A program made the translations under genes and the position numbers. Shown piece after piece: positions 19,605-28,718 of a stretch of 64,000 bases of DNA (the stretch's first letter is position 1; each line of letters begins with the position of its first letter). Source of the DNA: Gammaproteobacteria bacterium (GTDB lineage: Bacteria > Pseudomonadota > Gammaproteobacteria > Pseudomonadales > Halieaceae); contig JAUHXH010000003.1 of the NCBI GenBank assembly GCA_030427085.1, positions 434,001 to 498,000 on the forward strand, written 5' to 3'. The notes beneath the pieces were generated by a model. It had not been told where the DNA came from and did not search any database. It saw only the letters and a list, made by a program, of their open reading frames with translations.

Positions 19605-21526
19605 GGTTGACTCTCCGATACGAATAGCTGACGTACTGTGGCGGTTTCCCGCCGCGCTGTATCAGCACGCACCAGGGCAGCAGCCGTTTCAACCACCTGA
19701 CCGCGCTCGCCTTGCGCGAACTGAGCTTCCATCAAACGCAGATAGGCAGGCCGATAATGCGGATGCTCCGTCACCAGATTCTGGAGTATGCCCTGCGCAG
19801 TCACCAGGTCGCCTTGAGCTTGCAGGTACCGCGCATGCAATGCTGCCAAATTCAGAGACGAACCGGGCACTTCTGCAGCCCGTTGGTACAACGCACTCAC
19901 CCGTTCACGTGGCGCCGTGCAGTAACCCGCTTCGAAGCACTGGGTGAGCAATTGGAAGGCGTTATTATCCTGCGCCTTCAACACACCCCCACCCAGACGC
20001 TGCTCAATTTGCGTTAACCAGTCCTCTCGCTGCCCTAGCGCCGGAAAATAACGGCTATCCAGATAGTAGAGACTGATCGGCCCCACCAGCCCCGCGGGAT
20101 CAAGTTCAATCAGGCGCTCATAGAGTCGGCGCGAGGCGATGAACAACTCTCGCGCCTGCTCAGCATCGGTTTCCTCCTCGGCGCGGCGCAAGGTGGTGTT
20201 GGCGAAATGGTAGGCGGCTCGGGGCGATTCAGGATGCCGCGCCGCCTGATGAGCGGCAAACTGCCATTCGTCTGACCAATGTGAGGCGCGCAGTGCTAAC
20301 AGCACGCCCAGCAGTGCCAGCACTATTGCAACAGCTGCAGGCAAGCTCTCTGTGCGCAGCTGTTCAACGCCAGTCACCAGCAGCGCGGCCAGCAATACAC
20401 TCAGACCCACTGCCGGCAGGTAGTTACGGTGTTCGTATACCAGCTCCAGCGCCAGCGGCCCTGATTCCAGGGAATGCCCGATCAGGAAAAACAGCAGCGC
20501 AAAAATCAGCAGCGGCCAACGATTGCGGAATATCACCGCCACGCCGATAACCCCCAACCAGGCTAATACCGCCAGCAAGGTCGTGATTGGTTGCAGCCAG
20601 CCCGAGGACACCACGATGTCGTCGTGGTGTAAGCCCATCGCGGTCAGGTCGGGAACCATGAACCAGCCCAGGTACCGCCACAACACCCGCGCCTCGGTCC
20701 ACAAGCGCTCTTCGAATCCGAAGTCACGGGCGGCGTAGCCCGCGAGCACCCACTGCCCATCGACAGCCATGTAGACGACAAACAGTACCAGTGGCGCTAC
20801 CAGCGCACACCAGGCAAGGCGGCGCAGCCAGGTATAGCATTGCCCCCCCCACTCTCCGCGAAAGAAGCACACCTCCAGCAATGGGGTGAGCCAGAGCAGC
20901 AGTACACCATTTTCCTTGGAATACAGCGCAGCCAGCAGAGCGAGCGAATACCAGAGCGCGCCCGCCGCTACGGCGCCGGGTGTTGGCGCATGCCGTGCCC
21001 ACCGGCCGCGGTAGTGCATGTAGCACCACAGGCCCAGCAGCACGAAACAGGTGGAGAACTGTGCCATGCGCTGGACCGTGTAGAGCACGGTACTCACGTG
21101 CAGGGGATGCAATAACCAGATCAGAGCCGCCACCAGGGCGATGCGAGAGGCTTGCTCCCCACTACCAGACCAAACCGTTGAATTGCTCAGGCAGGTACGA
21201 ACGAAACCGAAGATCAGGCCAGCCGTTAGCAAGTGGATCAGCAGATTAACGGCCTTCAGGGCCCAGGGAGAGGACGCACCCTGAATCGCGTATTGCGCAG
21301 CGAAGCTCAACATGGGAATCCGCCGCCCGAGGGGGCCAGACTCAGAGGACAGCGCCGCCCGGCGCCAGTCATCCAGCACTTCACCATCGATGGCTATCGC
21401 AGCGTTCTGGGCCAGTGCCACGCGGCTATCGAACATCAGATGCCCGCCTGCATTCAGGAGGTAAATCAGCGCTGCTGCCAGTACCGCTATGGCGGCCAGC
21501 AGGGGGAGAACTCTGGACTGCATCAA
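19601..21526 (-). CDS. Polytopic GT-C-like membrane glycosyltransferase with TPR-like C-terminus (paralogue 2)
   Basis: 641 residues, the same architecture as the downstream paralogue: N-terminal membrane region with SGPLGRRIPMLSFAAQ, VSTVLYTVQRMAQFST, YSKENGVLLLWLTPLLE, HHDDIVVSSGWLQPITTLLA and YEHRNYLPAVGL, then a helical repeat tail of ~200 residues. The first-loop acidic motif is weaker (MFDSRVAL, a single Asp, against DDAEN in paralogue 1), so this copy may differ in donor or be less active. It is first in a tightly coupled three-gene unit 158 bp after pilA, separated from it by a hairpin terminator, so expression needs read-through or its own promoter. Confidence 0.75.
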   Translation of the reverse strand: MMQSRVLPLLAAIAVLAAALIYLLNAGGHLMFDSRVALAQNAAIAIDGEVLDDWRRAALSSESGPLGRRIPMLSFAAQYAIQGASSPWALKAVNLLIHLLTAGLIFGFVRTCLSNSTVWSGSGEQASRIALVAALIWLLHPLHVSTVLYTVQRMAQFSTCFVLLGLWCYMHYRGRWARHAPTPGAVAAGALWYSLALLAALYSKENGVLLLWLTPLLEVCFFRGEWGGQCYTWLRRLAWCALVAPLVLFVVYMAVDGQWVLAGYAARDFGFEERLWTEARVLWRYLGWFMVPDLTAMGLHHDDIVVSSGWLQPITTLLAVLAWLGVIGVAVIFRNRWPLLIFALLFFLIGHSLESGPLALELVYEHRNYLPAVGLSVLLAALLVTGVEQLRTESLPAAVAIVLALLGVLLALRASHWSDEWQFAAHQAARHPESPRAAYHFANTTLRRAEEETDAEQARELFIASRRLYERLIELDPAGLVGPISLYYLDSRYFPALGQREDWLTQIEQRLGGGVLKAQDNNAFQLLTQCFEAGYCTAPRERVSALYQRAAEVPGSSLNLAALHARYLQAQGDLVTAQGILQNLVTEHPHYRPAYLRLMEAQFAQGERGQVVETAAALVRADTARRETATVRQLFVSESQP

Positions 21527-21630
21527 TGCCCGATCTGTTTATTCGATTTATCCGCCATATGGCGGTGCGCGGGCCAGTATACGGGGGGGACCTTAAGGCT
21601 GCACAGGGCTAGATGGAGATTTCAGGCAAG

Positions 21631-21660
21631 AAAAAACCCGGCGCGATCGCTCGCACCGGG
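21631..21660 (-). terminator. Rho-independent terminator after pilA
   Basis: On the minus strand a GC-rich hairpin (complement of 21637-21660, ends CCCGG/CCGGG with inner GCGA/TCGC pairing) is followed by TTTTTT (complement of 21631-21636). It lies 25 bp after the pilA stop and would allow high pilA mRNA with lower read-through into the glycosyltransferase genes. Confidence 0.8.
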
Positions 21661-21684
21661 CTTCGGGGTACAACTACTGCTGGC

Positions 21685-22122
21685 TTAGCCGCGGCAGTTG
21701 GCGGGCAGGTACTTGGGCTCCAAAGTGCCTGGAACACACACCCACTCAGGAGAACCAGAGGAAGTGTCGATCAGAGACAGTTGGAAAGTCTGGCCGTCCA
21801 CATTGGCGTTGATGCCAGTGGCCAGAGTGATTGTCAGGATACCGGTGTTGGTGTAGTTCAAAGAAGCTACGATGTCAGTATCGATGTTGGTGCGGATACC
21901 AGCGGCATCTTCATCAACCGGCAGACGACCATTAGTGATGTAGTACTCGCTCACGGAAGTCTTGCCTTCGCCCAGCAGAGCCAGGGGCTCAGACATCTTG
22001 GCGCGGATGGTGTAGTCCTGGTAAGCGGGCAGGGCCACGGCTGCCAGGATGCCAACGATCGCGATCACGATCATCAGTTCGATCAGGGTAAAACCAGACT
22101 GCTGCTTTTTCTGGATGTTCAT
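21685..22122 (-). CDS. pilA: Type IV major pilin
   Basis: 145-residue prepilin. The leader [10 protein letters not shown] is cut after Gly10; the mature protein starts [20 protein letters not shown] with Glu5, the class IVa signature. Cys129 and Cys143 would close a C-terminal disulfide loop (D-region). It forms the pilus fibre after processing by PilD, encoded at 25627. A near-consensus sigma-54 promoter sits 87 bp upstream and a terminator directly downstream. The D-region and Thr/Ser-rich stretch ([15 protein letters not shown]) are candidate glycosylation areas given the adjacent glycosyltransferases. Confidence 0.95.
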   Translation of the reverse strand: MNIQKKQQSGFTLIELMIVIAIVGILAAVALPAYQDYTIRAKMSEPLALLGEGKTSVSEYYITNGRLPVDEDAAGIRTNIDTDIVASLNYTNTGILTITLATGINANVDGQTFQLSLIDTSSGSPEWVCVPGTLEPKYLPANCRG

Positions 22123-22208
22123 GTCTCACACTCCATTAAGTTTTTAAGTATTCAGCCCGCCCCAGTACCACTTAGGTGAACGGCACCGACTTGGGACATG
22201 AGCTACCT

Positions 22209-22224
22209 TGCTATTTCCGTGCCA
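22209..22224 (-). promoter_or_regulatory. Sigma-54 promoter of pilA
   Basis: On the minus strand TGGCACGGAAATAGCA matches the RpoN consensus TGGCACG-N4-TTGCW at every position but one (A for T in the -12 element), with exact GG-to-GC spacing. It predicts a start near 22197 and a ~75-nt leader before the pilA ATG, which has GGAG just upstream. pilA in Pseudomonas is known to need RpoN and PilR; PilR is not in this window. Confidence 0.85.
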
Positions 22225-22613
22225 ACATTGCGCAGCATCGCCTGCGAACTAGAGATTCTGGAATTGAGGCGCCAATTGATGTCCCCTCGAGCGATCAGTG
22301 ATTCTGAAAGTGTGACCGAGTCCACGCCGGCCCCCCAATACCCGTTCGGACTCCACCTCGGACATTAGTGACGTTTTTTGTCAGTTGTCGTCGTCATGCG
22401 TCATATTCTGCCCCCGGCACCCCTCCCTGTGCAGGGGAGGACCTTCCGTTTTGTCCCAATACGAGCTAACACAGGCCAATTCACAGGAAGAAAAAAGAAT
22501 TGAAAATCATGCAATTAGTTGGACTTCGGCACTATTAGCATTAGCTATGGCTCGCTATACTGCGGCCATAAAGCGAATCCGAGCAGCATCCTTTACGGGG
22601 AATTCGGGCAAAC
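22225..22613. other. pilA-pilB divergent intergenic region
   Basis: About 490 bp lie between the pilA and pilB starts. Besides the sigma-54 promoter it contains an AT-rich patch before pilB with a possible -10 (TATACT, 22556-22561) but only a poor -35, so the pilB promoter is not settled. A CCTCCC/GGGAGG hairpin near 22423-22443 is not followed by a T run and is not called a terminator. No open frame here looks coding. Confidence 0.5.
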
Positions 22614-24335
22614 ATGAACGACAAGGCGATTGGGCAACTTAGTGGTCTCGCCGGCCGATTGGTCGCGGAGGGGCTGATCTCTGCGCAGCTGGCTTCCGAC
22701 GCCCAGCGCGATGCGAAAGAAGCCCGCATGCCCTTTGTCCAGTTCCTGGTGGAAAACCAGCGAATGGACAGCCAGCGGCTGGCCGAAGTTGCCTCCCAGG
22801 AATTCGGTGTACCCCTGTTCGACATCGGCGCTTTCAATAAACACACTATGCCCGATGGCCTGGTGGACGCGCGGCTCATCGCCAAGCACCACGCCCTGCC
22901 ACTGCTGAAGCGAGGTAATCGCCTCTTTATAGCCGTTTCGGATCCAACCAACCTTGCCGCCCTCGACGAGATCAAATTTCACACTGGTATCAATACCGAT
23001 GCCGTGCTGGTGGAAGAAGCCGCCCTGTCGAAGGCGATCACCGAATATGTCGAGGCACGCGATTCCCTCGAGGGCGATCTGGGGGGACTGGAAGATTCCG
23101 ATCTGGATGGGCTGGACGTCGAGGCCATTGAGGAAGGCGAATCCGGAGACGACGACGGCGCTGATGGCCTGGATGAAACCCCCATCGTACGCTTCGTCAA
23201 CAAGGTGTTGATCGACGCCATCAAGACCGGCGCTTCCGATATTCACTTCGAGCCGTATGAGAAAGCCTACCGGGTGCGCTTCCGCACCGACGGCATTCTC
23301 AAGGAAATGGTCAAGCCGCCGAAGAACCTGTCGGCACGACTGGCAGCTCGCCTGAAAGTGATGTCGCAGATGGACATCTCGGAACGGCGCGTTCCCCAGG
23401 ATGGCCGCATTCAGATGAAGCTGTCCCGCAACCGGGCCATCGACTTCCGGGTCAACACGCTGCCGACGCTGTTCGGTGAGAAGATCGTGCTGCGGATCCT
23501 CGATCCCTCCAGTGCCCAGATGGGCATCGACGCGCTCGGCTATGAACCCGAACAGAAAGATATGTATGTGCGGGCACTCCACCAACCGCAGGGAATGATT
23601 CTGGTAACGGGCCCAACCGGTTCCGGTAAGACCGTGTCGCTGTACACCGGCCTGAATATGCTCAACACACCCGAGCGTAACATTTCCACCGCCGAGGACC
23701 CGGTAGAGATCAACCTGGAGGGCATCAACCAGGTTCACGTAAACCCCAAGGTGGGGCTCAACTTTGCCGAGGCGCTGCGCTCTTTCCTGCGTCAGGATCC
23801 CGACATCATCATGGTCGGTGAGATCCGGGACCTCGAAACCGCGGAAATCGCCATCAAGGCCGCCCAAACCGGCCACATGGTGATGTCGACCCTCCACACC
23901 AATAGCGCCGCCGAAACCATTACGCGGATGCTCAACATGGGCGTGCCCTCGTTCAACCTCGCCACTTCGGTCAACCTGATCATCGCCCAGCGACTGGCGC
24001 GCCGACTGTGCAAGGAATGCGCAGAGCCCGCTGACATTCCGCAGGATGTGCTGCTCAAGGAAGGCATGACCGAAGAGATGATCGAAAACGCCACCATGAA
24101 GAAGGCAGTAGGCTGCAATCTCTGCAATGGCGGCTATAAGGGTCGCGTTGGCGTTTACGAAGTGGTGCGGATTACGCCCTCACTGGCACGGATCATCATG
24201 GAGGAAGGGAACTCCATTGAAATTTCCAAGCAGGCACGCGCCGAGGGATTTAATGACTTGCGGACCTCAGCGCTGCTGAAGGCCGCCCAGGGCCTGACCA
24301 CCCTGGAAGAGGTTAATCGAATAACGATAGATTAA
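22614..24335 (+). CDS. pilB: Type IV pilus extension ATPase PilB
   Basis: 573 residues. An N-terminal MshEN-like domain (about 1-150; family members bind cyclic di-GMP) and an acidic linker (GESGDDDGADGLDE) precede the secretion ATPase core: GPTGSGKT (Walker A), AEDPVEI (Asp box), RSFLRQDPDIIMVGEIRD (Walker B) and the His box AQTGHMVMSTLHTN. A zinc tetracysteine is formed by CKEC and CNLC, which separates PilB from the retraction ATPase PilT. It powers pilin polymerisation at the inner membrane. pilC follows 48 bp downstream. Confidence 0.97.
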   Translation: MNDKAIGQLSGLAGRLVAEGLISAQLASDAQRDAKEARMPFVQFLVENQRMDSQRLAEVASQEFGVPLFDIGAFNKHTMPDGLVDARLIAKHHALPLLKRGNRLFIAVSDPTNLAALDEIKFHTGINTDAVLVEEAALSKAITEYVEARDSLEGDLGGLEDSDLDGLDVEAIEEGESGDDDGADGLDETPIVRFVNKVLIDAIKTGASDIHFEPYEKAYRVRFRTDGILKEMVKPPKNLSARLAARLKVMSQMDISERRVPQDGRIQMKLSRNRAIDFRVNTLPTLFGEKIVLRILDPSSAQMGIDALGYEPEQKDMYVRALHQPQGMILVTGPTGSGKTVSLYTGLNMLNTPERNISTAEDPVEINLEGINQVHVNPKVGLNFAEALRSFLRQDPDIIMVGEIRDLETAEIAIKAAQTGHMVMSTLHTNSAAETITRMLNMGVPSFNLATSVNLIIAQRLARRLCKECAEPADIPQDVLLKEGMTEEMIENATMKKAVGCNLCNGGYKGRVGVYEVVRITPSLARIIMEEGNSIEISKQARAEGFNDLRTSALLKAAQGLTTLEEVNRITID

Positions 24336-24383
24336 AGGGGTATTCGCCAGCGGCAGGGTATGCGCTAGCGGAAGGGGAAATTT

Positions 24384-25604
24384 ATGGCAACGTCAGCAAT
24401 CAAGGCATACACCTTTACCTTCAATGGTATCGACAAAAATGGCCGCAGCACCAAGGGTGAGATCGAGGCCTCCAGCCAATCCATGGCAAAGGCCCAGTTG
24501 CGGCGCCAGGGAATCAAACCCAAAAGTGTCAAACGCAAGTCGAAACCACTGTTTGGCAGCAGCGGCAAGGCGATCAAGCCGGCCGACATCGCCGTATTCA
24601 CGCGCCAACTGGCCACCATGATGAAAGCGGGTGTGCCGCTGGTGCAAAGTTTCGACGTGGTAGCCGATGGCCTGGATCACGCCAACCTGCGCACGCTGGT
24701 GAACTCCATCAAGAACGACGTAGCCTCGGGCAGCGGCCTGGCGCCGGCACTGGAGAAACACCCCAAGTACTTTGACGACCTGTTTTGCAGCCTGATCGCT
24801 TCCGGTGAGGCCTCCGGTACGCTGGAAGTAATGCTGGACCGGGTAGCAACTTACAAAGAAAAGTCTGAGCAATTAAAAGCCAAGATCAAGAAGGCAATGA
24901 CTTACCCCATCGCGGTAATCATCGTCGCCCTGGTTGTGACCGGTATCCTGTTGGTGAAGGTGGTACCCCAGTTTGCCGAGACCTTCTCCAGCTTTGGCTC
25001 GGAACTTCCCGCATTTACCCTGTTCGTACTGAGCATTTCGAACTTTGCCCAGGAATGGTGGTTCATCATCCTGCTCGGCATCATCGCCACGGTGTATGCC
25101 TTCAAGGAGGCAAAGCGGCGCTCGGTGGCCTTCAGTGAAGCTCTGGATCGCCTGGCGCTGAAGGCCCCCATTATCGGCGACATTGTTTTCAACTCAGTGG
25201 TGGCACGTTTTTCCCGAACCCTGGCCACCACCTTCGCAGCGGGTGTCCCGCTGGTAGAAGCGCTCGAATCGACCGCCGGCGCTGCCGGTAACTCTGTCTA
25301 CACCAAAGCCATCAACCAGATCAAAGACGACGTGACCACCGGTTCGTCGCTCTACAACTCCATCAAAGCGACCGGCCTGTTCCCCAACATGCTGTTGCAG
25401 ATGGTATCGATTGGTGAAGAGTCCGGGTCACTCGACGAGATGCTGGACAAGGTGGCCAATCACTATGAAGAAATGGTGGATAACGCCGTCGACAGCCTGA
25501 GCTCGCTGATGGAACCGATCATCATGTCGATCCTCGGGGTGCTGGTTGGCGGCCTGATGATCGCGATGTATCTGCCGATCTTCATGCTGGGTTCAGTCGT
25601 CTAG
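24384..25604 (+). CDS. pilC: Type IV pilus inner-membrane platform protein PilC
   Basis: 406 residues with two repeated GspF domains. The first carries FTRQLATMMKAGVPLVQSFDVV, the second FSRTLATTFAAGVPLVEALEST, and membrane segments sit at about 175-200, 225-245 and 375-400 (LGVLVGGLMIAMYLPIF). It couples the PilB motor to the growing pilus. It lies between pilB and pilD on the same strand and shares their transcript. Confidence 0.97.
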   Translation: MATSAIKAYTFTFNGIDKNGRSTKGEIEASSQSMAKAQLRRQGIKPKSVKRKSKPLFGSSGKAIKPADIAVFTRQLATMMKAGVPLVQSFDVVADGLDHANLRTLVNSIKNDVASGSGLAPALEKHPKYFDDLFCSLIASGEASGTLEVMLDRVATYKEKSEQLKAKIKKAMTYPIAVIIVALVVTGILLVKVVPQFAETFSSFGSELPAFTLFVLSISNFAQEWWFIILLGIIATVYAFKEAKRRSVAFSEALDRLALKAPIIGDIVFNSVVARFSRTLATTFAAGVPLVEALESTAGAAGNSVYTKAINQIKDDVTTGSSLYNSIKATGLFPNMLLQMVSIGEESGSLDEMLDKVANHYEEMVDNAVDSLSSLMEPIIMSILGVLVGGLMIAMYLPIFMLGSVV

Positions 25605-25626
25605 TTCGCCAATAGAAGAGCTCACC

Positions 25627-26490
25627 ATGATCGAAGCGCTGAACCAGAACTTCTGGCTGCTGGCCACGTTTGTCTTTCTGCTAAGCCTCTGTGTCGGTAG
25701 CTTCCTCAACGTGGTGATCTATCGCCTGCCGTTGATGATGGAGCGCCAGTGGCGCAGCGACTGCTGCGAGTTGCTGGAAGTGCCGCCGGAAAAAGAAGAA
25801 AAGCCAATCGGCCTGGCCTTTCCTAATTCCCACTGTCCGCACTGCCAATCCAATATCGCCCCCTGGCAAAACATACCCGTCATTTCCTACCTGATTCTGG
25901 GCGGCAAGTGCGCCGTGTGCCGCGAGCGGATTTCGCTGCGCTACCCGCTGATTGAATTGATCACAGCGGGCCTGTCACTATTGCTGGTATGGGAGTTCGG
26001 TGCATCCTGGGCACTGGTCGGCTCACTATTGCTGACCTGGGCCTTGATTGCACTGACCATGATCGACTTCGATCATAAACTCCTCCCGGATGACATCACT
26101 CTACCGCTGCTGTGGCTCGGCCTTGCCTTCAACCTACAGAGTGCGTTTGCACCGCTGCCGGAAGCGGTGCTGGGAGCCATGCTGGGCTATCTCTCGCTGT
26201 GGAGCGTTTACTGGCTGTTCAAACTGCTGACCGGCAAGGAAGGCATGGGCCACGGCGACTTTAAATTACTGGGCGCTCTTGGCGCCTGGCTGGGTTGGCA
26301 GGCCGTACCGGTAATCATCCTGCTGTCATCGGTGGTGGGCGCATTGTGCGGCATCGCGTTGATCGTACTGAAGCGCAGTGGCCGCGATGTACCGATCCCT
26401 TTCGGCCCCTATCTGGCGGCAGCGGGATGGATCTACCTGGTTTGGGGCGACACCATCACACAGACCTTGTTCGGACCGGGCGGCCTGTAA
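25627..26490 (+). CDS. pilD: Prepilin peptidase / N-methyltransferase PilD
   Basis: 287 residues, eight membrane segments. The cytoplasmic loop has two cysteine pairs, CPHC and CAVC, which bind zinc in bifunctional enzymes. The two catalytic aspartates of this GxGD-type protease appear in MIDFDHKLLPD and GMGHGDFKLL. It cuts the pilA leader after Gly10 and methylates the new Phe. It is followed 4 bp later by coaE. Confidence 0.97.
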   Translation: MIEALNQNFWLLATFVFLLSLCVGSFLNVVIYRLPLMMERQWRSDCCELLEVPPEKEEKPIGLAFPNSHCPHCQSNIAPWQNIPVISYLILGGKCAVCRERISLRYPLIELITAGLSLLLVWEFGASWALVGSLLLTWALIALTMIDFDHKLLPDDITLPLLWLGLAFNLQSAFAPLPEAVLGAMLGYLSLWSVYWLFKLLTGKEGMGHGDFKLLGALGAWLGWQAVPVIILLSSVVGALCGIALIVLKRSGRDVPIPFGPYLAAAGWIYLVWGDTITQTLFGPGGL

Positions 26491-26494
26491 AAAC

Positions 26495-27100
26495 ATGTTG
26501 GTGATCGGTGTGACAGGCGGCATTGGCAGCGGCAAGTCCGCCGTCACCGACGCCTTCGAAGCCCTGGGCATTACTGTGGTGGATGCCGACCTCGCCGCCC
26601 GCGTAATCATGGAACCAGGCCGGGAAGCCCTGGAGAAAGTGGCTGAGCATTTTGGGCGGGAAGTCATACTTCCGGATGGCCAACTCGACCGAGCGGAACT
26701 GCGCCGCCGGGTCTTTGCCGACCCGGAGCAGCGGCGCTGGCTGGAAGCCTTAACGCACCCCCTGATCGGTGAAGAAATTAAAGCCCAGCTCAGCGCATCG
26801 ACTTCTACCTACACTATTCTCAGCTCGCCGCTGCTACTGGAAACCTCCCAGGCGCAGCGTGCCCACAAAGTACTGGTAATCGACGTGCCGGAATCAGTCC
26901 AGTTGGAACGCACCATGCAACGGGACGCCAATGATGAGGCGCAGGTGCGGCGTATCATGGCGGCGCAAATGCCCCGCGAACAGCGCCTGGAAAAAGCAGA
27001 TTACGTCCTGGACAACAGTGGTTCGCTGGCTGATATTCCGGAAAAAGTTGCCAATTTGCACCGCGAATTCACCGCACTGGCGAATCAACGCGAAAGATAA
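26495..27100 (+). CDS. coaE: Dephospho-CoA kinase
   Basis: 201 residues from ATG 26495, directly before the P-loop MLVIGVTGGIGSGKS; a longer frame from 26378 runs inside pilD. The enzyme phosphorylates dephospho-CoA in the last step of CoA synthesis. VDADLAARVIMEPG and the HPLI lid segment (ALTHPLIGEEI) are typical. The pilB-C-D-coaE order is common in gammaproteobacteria. Its last 16 bp overlap the end of the convergent NUDIX gene. Confidence 0.96.
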   Translation: MLVIGVTGGIGSGKSAVTDAFEALGITVVDADLAARVIMEPGREALEKVAEHFGREVILPDGQLDRAELRRRVFADPEQRRWLEALTHPLIGEEIKAQLSASTSTYTILSSPLLLETSQAQRAHKVLVIDVPESVQLERTMQRDANDEAQVRRIMAAQMPREQRLEKADYVLDNSGSLADIPEKVANLHREFTALANQRER

Positions 27101-27483
27101 TCCTGCAGTGCCTCAACGATTGGCAGGTTGGCCGCGGGGAAGGCGTAATCGCCAAGGTCATCGGCTGCTACCCAGGCCAGGGGCTGCTGCTCCCGACCGC
27201 GTGGCTCACCGCTGAAATCCAGCACCAGCCAGGTATCCAGCAAGACCTGCTTGTCGCCGTAGTCGTGCCTAACTTCGATCAGGGGCTCCGTGCGCTGCGG
27301 CTGAATACCCAACTCCTCGTCGAGCTCCCGGGCCAGCGCCTCCGTCAGTTTCTCTCCACCTTCGAGTTTGCCACCTGGAAATTCCCACAGGCCACCCTGA
27401 TGAGAGTCCACATGGCGGCGGCTGAGTAAAACCTTGCCCTGGGCATCGAGGATGACACCGACAGCGACGTGAACGATCGACAC
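27085..27483 (-). CDS. mutT: NUDIX hydrolase, MutT type (8-oxo-dGTP diphosphatase)
   Basis: 132 residues with a full Nudix box GGKLEGGEKLTEALARELDEELG (given as GGKLEGGE then RELDEELG), and WEFPGGK before it. MutT hydrolyses 8-oxo-dGTP to the monophosphate and prevents A-to-C changes. The GTG start at 27483 overlaps the argJ stop by one base (TAGTG), so the two are coupled. The argJ-mutT neighbourhood downstream of secA is common in gammaproteobacteria. Confidence 0.92.
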   Translation of the reverse strand: MSIVHVAVGVILDAQGKVLLSRRHVDSHQGGLWEFPGGKLEGGEKLTEALARELDEELGIQPQRTEPLIEVRHDYGDKQVLLDTWLVLDFSGEPRGREQQPLAWVAADDLGDYAFPAANLPIVEALQDYLSR

Positions 27484-28706
27484 TAGGTGCGATACTCCGC
27501 GTTGATGCGCACGTAGTCATACGAAAAATCGGTGGTCCAGACCGTGGCCTTGGCGGCACCCCGGCCAAGATCGATGGCGATGGTGATTTCCTCTGGCGCC
27601 ATCGCAGCGACCCCTGATTCCTCGGTGTAGCTGGCAGCTCGTTGGCCCTGTTCAGCTATCAGAACGTCGTTGATGCGAACGGAAACCCCTTCCACATCCA
27701 GATCGGCCAGCCCCGCGCGGCCGATCGCCGCCAGCAGTCGACCCCAGTTGGGATCGCTGGCAAACAAAGCCGTTTTGACCAATGGGGAGTGGGCGATGGT
27801 GAACGCCACTTCGAGGCATTCGCTTTCGCTGGCGCCACCACTCACTTCCAGCGCTACAAATTTGGATACACCCTCACCGTCGCGTACCAACTCCTGCGCC
27901 AGGCCAACGCACACCTCCTGCAGAGCCTCGGCCAAGGCCAGTGCCAGCGGTGAATCTGCGTCATCTACAACGGCATTCCCCGCCGCGCCAGTGGCTGCAA
28001 TGACGCAGGCGTCGTTGGTAGACGTGTCACCGTCAACGGAAACCCGGTTGAAAGAAATGTTCACTGCCTCGGCCAGCAGTTGCTGCAACAGCGCCGGCGC
28101 TACCGCGAGATCAGTGCCAATATAAGCGAGCATGGTCGCCATATTGGGTCGGATCATGCCGGCTCCCTTAGCGATACCACTGATGGTAAAGCTCACGCCA
28201 TCTACCTCACGTTGCACACTGCGCCCTTTGGGGCGTGTGTCCGTAGTCAGGATGCCCTCGGCCGCGCTGGCCCAGTTGTCCTCGGACAGGGCCGCCAGTG
28301 CATCCGGCAATGCGGCGCAGATTTTTTCAACGGGTAGATGCTCACCGATTACGCCGGTGGAAAAGGGCAGCACGTCCGCGACATCGGCGCCAACCTGTTC
28401 GGCCAGCGCAGCACAACAACGTTTAGCGTCTTCAATACCGCGTGCGCCAGTACCGGCATTGGCATTGCCGGTGTTCACCAGCCAGTACCGTGTGGCGCCG
28501 TCACTGGCGAGATGCTTTTTGGCCACCGTCACCGGTGCGGCGCAAAACGCGTTTTGCGTGAACACACCTGCGACTGCACTCTCTGCGGCCAGTTCGAACA
28601 CTACCAGATCGCGCCTGCCCGGCTTTTTAATACCGGCACTGGCACTCGCCATGCGCAGCCCCGCAACCGGGTGGATGGGGGGCAGGTTTTCATTGCCTAT
28701 GGCCAT
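27483..28706 (-). CDS. argJ: Arginine biosynthesis bifunctional protein ArgJ
   Basis: 407 residues. ArgJ transfers acetyl from N-acetylornithine to glutamate and in some species also uses acetyl-CoA. The self-cleavage site is visible in GMIRPNMATMLAYIGTD, where the Thr after Ala becomes the N-terminal nucleophile of the beta chain. SVDGDTSTNDACVI and the C-terminal SYDYVRINAEYRT are also conserved. It follows secA by 12 bp. Confidence 0.96.
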   Translation of the reverse strand: MAIGNENLPPIHPVAGLRMASASAGIKKPGRRDLVVFELAAESAVAGVFTQNAFCAAPVTVAKKHLASDGATRYWLVNTGNANAGTGARGIEDAKRCCAALAEQVGADVADVLPFSTGVIGEHLPVEKICAALPDALAALSEDNWASAAEGILTTDTRPKGRSVQREVDGVSFTISGIAKGAGMIRPNMATMLAYIGTDLAVAPALLQQLLAEAVNISFNRVSVDGDTSTNDACVIAATGAAGNAVVDDADSPLALALAEALQEVCVGLAQELVRDGEGVSKFVALEVSGGASESECLEVAFTIAHSPLVKTALFASDPNWGRLLAAIGRAGLADLDVEGVSVRINDVLIAEQGQRAASYTEESGVAAMAPEEITIAIDLGRGAAKATVWTTDFSYDYVRINAEYRT

Positions 28707-28718
28707 GTGTAGGTCTCG

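Noticed and set aside
22423-22443. Terminator-like hairpin between pilA and pilB
   Set aside because: The stem is short with imperfect pairing and no T run follows; it also lies upstream of both divergent genes.
22593-23897. Long open frame (434 codons) opposite pilB
   Set aside because: It is the antisense shadow of the pilB ATPase, which has all its motifs; the antisense product resembles nothing.
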